Positions 34,579 to 39,726 of a stretch of 39,726 nt of DNA are shown one piece after another. The stretch lies in assembly GCF_019656235.1 (NCBI RefSeq), contig NZ_BPLL01000016.1, positions 1 through 39,726 of the forward strand. Direction: 5' to 3'. The stretch's first letter is position 1; every line of letters begins with the position of its first letter. Below the pieces are notes generated by a model. That model had not been told where the DNA came from. It worked only from the letters and a program-made list of their open reading frames with translations, and searched no databases. The position numbers were made by a program, and so were the translations under genes. The stretch comes from Apilactobacillus xinyiensis (lineage in GTDB: Bacteria > Bacillota > Bacilli > Lactobacillales > Lactobacillaceae).

Positions 34579-35961
34579 ATGAACGAAGTAAAAGATTTAA
34601 ACAGTAAACCGTTATCAGTTAAAGAATATTTAGTCGTAAGCTCACTACTCTTTGCCCTATTCTTTGGTGCAGGTAATTTAATTTTTCCATTGCATTTAGG
34701 TCAATTAGCTGGTGGTCATTGGTTGTTAGCAACACTAGGTTTCTTATGTACAGCTGTAGTATTACCTTTATTATCAGTTTTGGCAATTAGTGTTACCAGA
34801 TCTAAAGGGGTTTATGACATTGGGTTGCCATTAGGTTCCGGATTTGCCTTAACTTTTATGGTTTTAATCCATGCAACTATTGGACCACTATTTGGTACTC
34901 CTAGAACTGCTACAGTTCCTTTTTCCGTTGGAGTAGAACCATTATTGCCAAGCAATTTAAGTCATGTTGGATTATTAGTATTTTCCGGATTATTCTTTTT
35001 AGTTGCGTTTTTGCTATCATATAAAGAATCTAACATCATGAAAAGTGTTGGTAAATTATTAAATCCATTATTCTTATTAATGTTATTTGCTGTATTCTTA
35101 TTAGCATTTCTTTCACCAATGGGATCAGCAAGTAGTCAAGTTGCAACTGAAGCATATCAAAACGGTAGTTTCTTTAACGGATTTTTACAAGGTTACAATA
35201 CTATGGATGCCTTGGCCGGATTAGCTTTTGGAGTAACAGTAGTTACCGCAGTTAATCAATTAGGTAAAACTAGCGCTAAAAGTAATGCTAAGGTTACCGC
35301 TAAAGCTGGTGTGCTTGCTACTGGTTTGATTGGTGTAATCTACCTAGTACTAGTTTGGATTGGTGCAACTACCCTTAATAAATTTAAACTATCAGCTGAC
35401 GGTGGAGTTGCTTTTAATCAATTAATGGGTCATTACATGGGAAGTGTGGGTCACGCGTTACTAGCTACCCTACTTACTCTAACTTGTTTAACTACTGCTG
35501 TTGGTTTAGTAGCTGCATTTGCTCAAGATTTCCATAAACATTTTCCAGTTTTAAGTTACCGTGTTTGGTTAGGTTTAATGTGTTTAGCATCATTTACAAC
35601 TGCAAACTTTGGTTTAGATACTATCATCCAATGGTCTACTCCAATGTTAATGTTCCTTTACCCATTTGCTATGGTATTAATCTTATTGTCAGTATTTTCA
35701 CCATTATTTAACAGAGATTCATATGTATACTTTTTCGTAGTCGTATTTACTACTGTTCCAGCCTTATTCGATATGGTTGGTAGTTTCCCTCCAGTTGTTT
35801 CACAAAGTGCATTCGGTAAAGCTTTAGTAAGTTTCCAACAAAGCTATCTTCCATTTGCTAGTGCTGGAATGGATTGGGTAGTCCCAGCCATGGTTGGATT
35901 AGTAATTGGATTAGGTTTCCACTTCTTTAGAAGATCCAATGTTTTAAAAACTGCAAAATAA
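34579..35961 (+). CDS. brnQ: Branched-chain amino-acid transporter 1 (BrnQ, LIVCS family)
   Basis: A 460-residue cation-coupled importer of Leu/Ile/Val with about 12 membrane segments. The N-terminal ALFFGAGNLIFPLHLGQLAG block and the GYNTMDALAGLAFGVTVV segment define the family. ATG at 34579 follows GGGAGG. It is about as long as, and closely similar to, the next gene. The T-box (Ile-like) in front means it is induced when its cognate tRNA is uncharged. No terminator follows; the brnQ2 promoter begins three bases after its stop. Confidence 0.95.
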   Translation: MNEVKDLNSKPLSVKEYLVVSSLLFALFFGAGNLIFPLHLGQLAGGHWLLATLGFLCTAVVLPLLSVLAISVTRSKGVYDIGLPLGSGFALTFMVLIHATIGPLFGTPRTATVPFSVGVEPLLPSNLSHVGLLVFSGLFFLVAFLLSYKESNIMKSVGKLLNPLFLLMLFAVFLLAFLSPMGSASSQVATEAYQNGSFFNGFLQGYNTMDALAGLAFGVTVVTAVNQLGKTSAKSNAKVTAKAGVLATGLIGVIYLVLVWIGATTLNKFKLSADGGVAFNQLMGHYMGSVGHALLATLLTLTCLTTAVGLVAAFAQDFHKHFPVLSYRVWLGLMCLASFTTANFGLDTIIQWSTPMLMFLYPFAMVLILLSVFSPLFNRDSYVYFFVVVFTTVPALFDMVGSFPPVVSQSAFGKALVSFQQSYLPFASAGMDWVVPAMVGLVIGLGFHFFRRSNVLKTAK

Positions 35962-35964
35962 AAT

Positions 35965-35993
35965 TTGACATAAATAATTAAAGTTGCTATATT
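35965..35993 (+). promoter_or_regulatory. Promoter of the brnQ2 T-box transcript
   Basis: TTGACA (35965-35970), 17-bp spacer, TATATT (35988-35993), immediately after the brnQ1 stop. Confidence 0.78.
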
Positions 35994-36014
35994 TATATAA
36001 ATTATTAAATATAA

Positions 36015-36275
36015 ACGACAAGCTATGAAAAAGCGGAGTAATGATAAATTAATTTCAAGAGAGTCCTTATAAGGTGTGAACAGGATAAATGATTTATACA
36101 TGAAAGTATCTTTGGAGCTATATACCGAAATTTCAGTAACGTATATTGGGTACACCCATTATTGTGTCAACGTATTATTTAGTACGTGAGAGATAAATTT
36201 ATTTTAAATTTATAATTATAGGTGGTACCGTGCGAAAGCATCCTTAATCTTTGCAGATTAAGGATGCTTTTTTAT
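36015..36275 (+). promoter_or_regulatory. T-box leader of brnQ2 (Val-like specifier)
   Basis: Same layout as the brnQ1 leader: AGUAAUGAU in stem I, GGUGGUACCG antiterminator motif (36221-36230), and terminator pairing AGCATCCTTAATCT with AGATTAAGGATGCT (36237-36268), then T run. After GAA-A the specifier reads GUA (36106-36108, Val), eleven bases before GGAGCU's end as in the brnQ1 leader. AUC at 36108-36110 is a poorer alternative because it shifts the register. Confidence 0.93.
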
Positions 36276-36372
36276 TTTCATAGCAAAAAGGAGATGATGA
36301 CTTGAAATATAACGTGAGTAAATAAAGCCACTAGAAAACATATAAAACAATACACAATGGAGGTTTCATTAA

Positions 36373-37737
36373 ATGGAAAATACACAAGACTTAAACAACA
36401 AGCCATTATCTATCAAGCAATATCTACTTATTAGTTCACTACTTTTCGCTCTATTTTTCGGTGCTGGGAACTTAATCTTCCCCATTCATTTAGGACAACT
36501 AGCCGGTTCTAATTGGATCAGCGCAGCTTTAGGTTTTTTATGTACAGGAGTGTTATTACCACTACTATCAGTTTTAGCAATTAGTATTACAAAGTCTAAT
36601 GGAGTTTTTGACATTGCCAAACCCTTAGGTAATAAGTTTGCCATTATTTTTATGATTTTAGTTCATGCTACTTTAGGGCCCCTATTTGCTACACCTAGAA
36701 CTGCTACGGTTACTTTTGCAGTAGGTTTTCAACCTATGATTCCTGCTAAATATTCAGGAATTGCTTTATTAATTATTTCAGCATTGTTCTTTGCTGCAAC
36801 ATATATGATTTCATACAAAGAAAATAATATTACAAAACAAGTTGGAAAAATATTAAACCCTATTTTCTTAATTTTATTATTCATCGCATTTTTACTAGCT
36901 TTCTTACATCCAATGGGTAACGCTGGAATTCAAAGCATCACCCCAGCTTACAAAAATGCTTCATTCTTTAACGGTTTCTTAGAAGGATACAACACTATGG
37001 ATGCGCTTGCTGGTTTAGCATTCGGTGTTACCGTTGTTACCGCTGTTAAACAATTAGGTAAAACTTCACCAAAATCAAATGCTAAAGCAACTGCTTGGGC
37101 TGGTATACTATCCGAAATCTTAGTTGGAATTATCTATGTAATTTTAATTTGGATTGGTGCTACATCCCTAGAGTTATTTAAAGTAGCTTCTGATGGTGGG
37201 CCTACTTTCAACCAATTCATGACCCACTATCTAGGATCAACTGGAAACGCCCTATTAGCCACTTTATTAACATTAACTTGTTTAACCACTGCTGTTGGTT
37301 TGGTATCTGCATTTGCTCAAGATTTTCATAATCATTTTCCTAAAATTAGTTATAGACAATGGTTAGCAATTAACTGTGGATTATCATTTATAATTGCTAA
37401 TTGTGGTCTAAATACCATTATTCAATGGTCTACCCCAGTTTTAATGTTACTTTATCCATATGCCATTTTCTTAATCATTTTGTCTATCTTTTCACCTTTA
37501 TTTAAAAAAGATTCAATTGTTTATGTAATTACAATTATATGCATTACAATTCCTGCCTTCATGGATATGTTGGCATCTCTACCTGCATATGCAATTAATA
37601 ATAGCTTTATGCAAGCAATTATTAATTTCCATAATACCTATTTCCCATTTGCTGAATTAGGCATGGATTGGGTTATTCCTGGAACCATTGGTCTAATCAT
37701 TGGACTAATAATTCATGCATTTAAACATAAAAAGTAA
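36373..37737 (+). CDS. brnQ: Branched-chain amino-acid transporter 2 (BrnQ, LIVCS family)
   Basis: A 454-residue paralogue of the preceding transporter with the same LFFGAGNLIFPIHLGQLAG and GYNTMDALAGLAFGVTVV blocks and about 12 membrane segments. ATG at 36373 follows TGGAGG. The T-box in front carries a Val-like codon where brnQ1 has an Ile-like codon, so the two copies may respond to different starvation signals even if the proteins overlap in substrate. The transcript ends at a bidirectional terminator. Confidence 0.95.
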   Translation: MENTQDLNNKPLSIKQYLLISSLLFALFFGAGNLIFPIHLGQLAGSNWISAALGFLCTGVLLPLLSVLAISITKSNGVFDIAKPLGNKFAIIFMILVHATLGPLFATPRTATVTFAVGFQPMIPAKYSGIALLIISALFFAATYMISYKENNITKQVGKILNPIFLILLFIAFLLAFLHPMGNAGIQSITPAYKNASFFNGFLEGYNTMDALAGLAFGVTVVTAVKQLGKTSPKSNAKATAWAGILSEILVGIIYVILIWIGATSLELFKVASDGGPTFNQFMTHYLGSTGNALLATLLTLTCLTTAVGLVSAFAQDFHNHFPKISYRQWLAINCGLSFIIANCGLNTIIQWSTPVLMLLYPYAIFLIILSIFSPLFKKDSIVYVITIICITIPAFMDMLASLPAYAINNSFMQAIINFHNTYFPFAELGMDWVIPGTIGLIIGLIIHAFKHKK

Positions 37738-37740
37738 AAT

Positions 37741-37773
37741 AAAAAGAGTTGCCATTTATTTGGCAACTCTTTT
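37741..37773. terminator. Bidirectional terminator between brnQ2 and the CsbD-like gene
   Basis: AAAAAGAGTTGCCA paired with TGGCAACTCTTTT with T/A tails, between convergent genes. Confidence 0.9.
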
Positions 37774-37782
37774 ATTTTGAAA

Positions 37783-37962
37783 TTATTTCTTTAAGTTAGA
37801 AATACTTTCCTTAGCTTTACCTGACATTTCAGCAGCTTTACCCTTAGCTTTACCTGACATTTCAGATACTTTACCTTTAGCTTGTCCGGCTGCATCTTGA
37901 GCCTTGTCTTTTACGTCGTTGGCAGTTTTACTTACCTTGTTTTTGATATCATCAAAATTCAT
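37783..37962 (-). CDS. CsbD/LEA-like small stress protein
   Basis: A 59-residue, highly charged, Lys/Ala/Gly-rich protein with no hydrophobic core. The unit GK(V/A)(S/A)EMSGKAKG is repeated (about residues 30-54), giving an amphipathic helix like those of CsbD- and LEA-type general stress proteins. ATG at 37962 follows AAAGGAGATG; longer reading from 38013 has no ribosome site. A monocistronic gene with its own terminator nearby. Stress protection is a family-level inference. Confidence 0.8.
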   Translation of the reverse strand: MNFDDIKNKVSKTANDVKDKAQDAAGQAKGKVSEMSGKAKGKAAEMSGKAKESISNLKK

Positions 37963-38027
37963 AATAACATCTCCTTTGAAATTAGTTATACCACTATGAT
38001 AAATATCTTTCAATTATTTAAAACAAA

Positions 38028-38060
38028 AAAAAGCTAAAATTAAGTATTTTAGCTTTTTCT
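38028..38060 (-). terminator. Intrinsic terminator after pnuC
   Basis: AAAAAGCTAAAAT paired with ATTTTAGCTTTTT, loop about six bases, T run on the minus strand. Confidence 0.85.
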
Positions 38061-38062
38061 TA

Positions 38063-38809
38063 TTATTTATTTATATTCATTGCGTATGCTGTTTCTTCTT
38101 TAATTAAACGTTCTTTTTCTTTTTTGTTAAACCAAGGTGAAACTGTAAACGCTAAAACGTCGTTGGCTACATATACACAACTGTTTATGAACATTGCTAG
38201 TGTAGCTGAACCTTGTCTAAATGAAATGTACCATAACACTAGTTGAGCAATTCCTGAAGCTAACCACCAAAAGTATTGATTGTTATATCTTAGGAAACAA
38301 ATAATTCCTGCAGTAAAGCAAATAGCAAAACTCATTGCATCAACCCATGGTCTAGGATCGTCAGTCAATGCTCCAATTAAATATCCTGAAATTAAGAATA
38401 CGACTAGTGTGGATATTAAAGAAATAACCCAAGTCTTAGCAGTAAACTTACGAATTTTAGATACCATGTTGACATTCCAGTTTGCACTAAGTAATACTGG
38501 AATATCTAAAGTTAATATATAGGCAACTTGTTCTCCAATGCTCAAATAATTCTTAGCTGAAAAACCTACTATTATAAAACAAAGACCAGATAAAATTCCT
38601 AAAACACCATTAATAGATTTAGCAGCATTAATTGCTAAAACACAGAGAACTCCTAAAGTTGTACCAATAAAAGTTAAAAAAGACAACCATGTGATTGGAG
38701 CATTTACTAACGTCATGATTTGGCAACCTAAACTAAAGAAAAATAAGTAATAATTTTGTTGAGGCCAACCTTTTAATTGGTGACCTAAAAATTTGAAGTA
38801 TGCTGTCAA
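38063..38809 (-). CDS. pnuC: Nicotinamide riboside transporter
   Basis: A 248-residue membrane protein of the PnuC family, which passes nicotinamide riboside down its gradient for NAD salvage. About seven to eight membrane segments, the conserved aromatic/polar NNQYFWWLASGIAQLVLWY segment and DDPRPWVDAMSFAICFTAG block match PnuC; the SWEET-like fold has no ATPase. The charged C-terminal tail is typical. ATG at 38809. Repeated ACACTATAT elements and a GTAC palindrome lie upstream and may be operator sites. Confidence 0.9.
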   Translation of the reverse strand: MTAYFKFLGHQLKGWPQQNYYLFFFSLGCQIMTLVNAPITWLSFLTFIGTTLGVLCVLAINAAKSINGVLGILSGLCFIIVGFSAKNYLSIGEQVAYILTLDIPVLLSANWNVNMVSKIRKFTAKTWVISLISTLVVFLISGYLIGALTDDPRPWVDAMSFAICFTAGIICFLRYNNQYFWWLASGIAQLVLWYISFRQGSATLAMFINSCVYVANDVLAFTVSPWFNKKEKERLIKEETAYAMNINK

Positions 38810-38851
38810 TGAAAAATCCTCTTTTCAGATATTATTCTATTGTTATTTAGC

Positions 38852-38912
38852 ACACTATATGTACGTACATTTAAAGTGTCTTTAAAAAAACAACACTATA
38901 TATTGTACATAC
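38852..38912 (-). promoter_or_regulatory. Operator-like repeats upstream of pnuC
   Basis: ACACTATAT occurs at 38852-38860 and 38893-38901 (41 bp apart, about four helical turns). Each is followed by a GTAC-centred element: the 12-bp palindrome ATGTACGTACAT (38859-38870) and TTGTACATAC (38903-38912). This resembles paired operator sites. Which regulator binds (NiaR or NrtR would be the usual candidates for NAD genes) cannot be told. Confidence 0.4.
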
Positions 38913-39005
38913 CCAAATATAAAAAGTAAATGATAAATTTAACTTTATAAAATTATTGATATATTTTAGTTATAGTGGTATAAATATTTTTTGGAGATGA
39001 TATAG

Positions 39006-39635
39006 ATGGAACATTATTACTTAGTTGTAATAAAAATGATTTTAGCTATTATTTTATTATTGATATATAGTAGAGTTTCTACTAGTCGTAGTATTGCGCC
39101 GGCTACTCCTACTGACCAAATATCTAACATGGTTGTTGGTGCTATTGTTGGTGGCAACGTGTTAAGTCCAGACGTTTCAATCTTAGAATCTGTTTTAACC
39201 ATGGGACTTTGGACAATTTTACTATTAGTAATTAGACTGCTTAAAAAATCTAATCCTAAAATTAAACAGTCTATTGATGGATCAGATTTAGTATTAATGT
39301 CTGATGGAAAATTTGATGTAGATAAATTTGAAGAAGCTAAAATGCCAATGGATCAATTAATGCATAGTATTCATTTACAAGGTATTAATTCACTAGAACA
39401 AATTGATGAAATTATTCTCACTGCTGGCGGTAGTTTAATTGTTAACACTAAAAAAGATAAAGATAATTCTTTATTGGTTATTTCTCGTGGTGATATTTTA
39501 GAAGATCATCTAGAAAAAGCTGGTAAAGATAGAAACTGGTTGAACCAAAAACTACAAGAGCATAATGTTAAAAATGTTGAAGACGTATATATGTGTGAAT
39601 ATTTTGATAATGATATTAATTTAATAATGAAATAA
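39006..39635 (+). CDS. DUF421 / YetF-like membrane protein
   Basis: A 209-residue protein with two to three N-terminal membrane segments (about 5-85) and a soluble C-terminal region of the DUF421 type. The blocks ISNMVVGAIVGG, DLVLMSDGKFD and LMHSIHLQGINSLEQIDEIILTAGGSLIV follow the family order. The function of DUF421 proteins is poorly known; Bacillus relatives are linked to spores or stress. ATG at 39006 follows GGAGATG. It ends 17 bp before the IS terminus and reads complete. Confidence 0.88.
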   Translation: MEHYYLVVIKMILAIILLLIYSRVSTSRSIAPATPTDQISNMVVGAIVGGNVLSPDVSILESVLTMGLWTILLLVIRLLKKSNPKIKQSIDGSDLVLMSDGKFDVDKFEEAKMPMDQLMHSIHLQGINSLEQIDEIILTAGGSLIVNTKKDKDNSLLVISRGDILEDHLEKAGKDRNWLNQKLQEHNVKNVEDVYMCEYFDNDINLIMK

Positions 39636-39652
39636 AAAAGGAATAACTAAAG

Positions 39653-39726
39653 TGAAGTGCCTTAAAAAAGTTAGACAATTATTACTAAATTAAATATTTA
39701 ATTTCATGGAATGATTTCGATATTCA
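39653..39726 (+). mobile_element. Terminus of an IS3/IS150-like insertion sequence (right window edge)
   Basis: An exact inverted copy of positions 3-76, starting TGAAGTGCC at 39653 and running off the window. The same IS end is met at both edges with the element body lying outside in each case. There is no transposase sequence in the window. Confidence 0.65.

Overview
This 39.7 kb window looks like chromosomal DNA of a low-GC lactic acid bacterium of the family Lactobacillaceae. The evidence is the AT-rich sequence, strong AGGAGG-type ribosome sites, TTGACA-N17-TATAAT promoters, Apf-type LysM cell-wall proteins, a PepD (C69) dipeptidase, a fused GlnH-GlnP ABC protein and many T-box leaders. 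A heterofermentative genus such as Fructilactobacillus or Apilactobacillus is plausible, but that is inference. Both ends stop inside identical, oppositely oriented 74-bp termini of what looks like an IS3/IS150-type insertion sequence, so the window is probably one assembly contig lying between two IS copies.

Layout. 1-5.7 kb: a LysR regulator (probably started at ATT), a divergent APC amino-acid permease with a frameshift in an A8 run, and a glnQ/glnHP amino-acid ABC transporter preceded by three tandem T-box leaders. 5.7-10.2 kb: a membrane protein of unknown function and purine interconversion genes (purB divergent from purA-guaC). 10.2-18.2 kb: two LysM/Apf-like wall proteins, a Tyr-type T-box with an NhaC-family transporter, trxA-terC, a GH73 glucosaminidase, a C26 amidotransferase-like hydrolase paired with an APC permease, and a hemolysin-III protein. 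18.4-21 kb: an ABC-2 type exporter (one ATPase, two permeases). 21-27.5 kb: two close AAT-family permeases, the first behind a T-box and the second behind a structured terminator leader that is not a recognisable T-box; then pepD and a second APC permease. 27.5-34 kb: two paralogous MFS exporters around a small unknown gene, two GT-C-like multispanning membrane proteins and a SemiSWEET. 34-39.7 kb: two BrnQ branched-chain transporters, each behind its own T-box (Ile-like and Val-like specifiers), a CsbD/LEA-like stress peptide, PnuC and a DUF421 protein.

The theme is amino-acid acquisition controlled by uncharged tRNA. Nine amino-acid uptake loci lie in 40 kb, and at least seven T-box elements precede five of the transcripts: three in series before glnHP-glnQ and one each before the nhaC-like gene, aat1, brnQ1 and brnQ2. 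The peptidase PepD and the C26 hydrolase fit a peptide- or amino-acid-dependent auxotroph. The signals that most deserve a second look are the triple tandem T-box, the unexplained attenuator before the second AAT permease (a distal 7-base complement could disrupt its terminator), the differing specifiers of the two brnQ leaders, and the A8 frameshift in the first permease. No rRNA, tRNA, CRISPR array or phage genes were seen.
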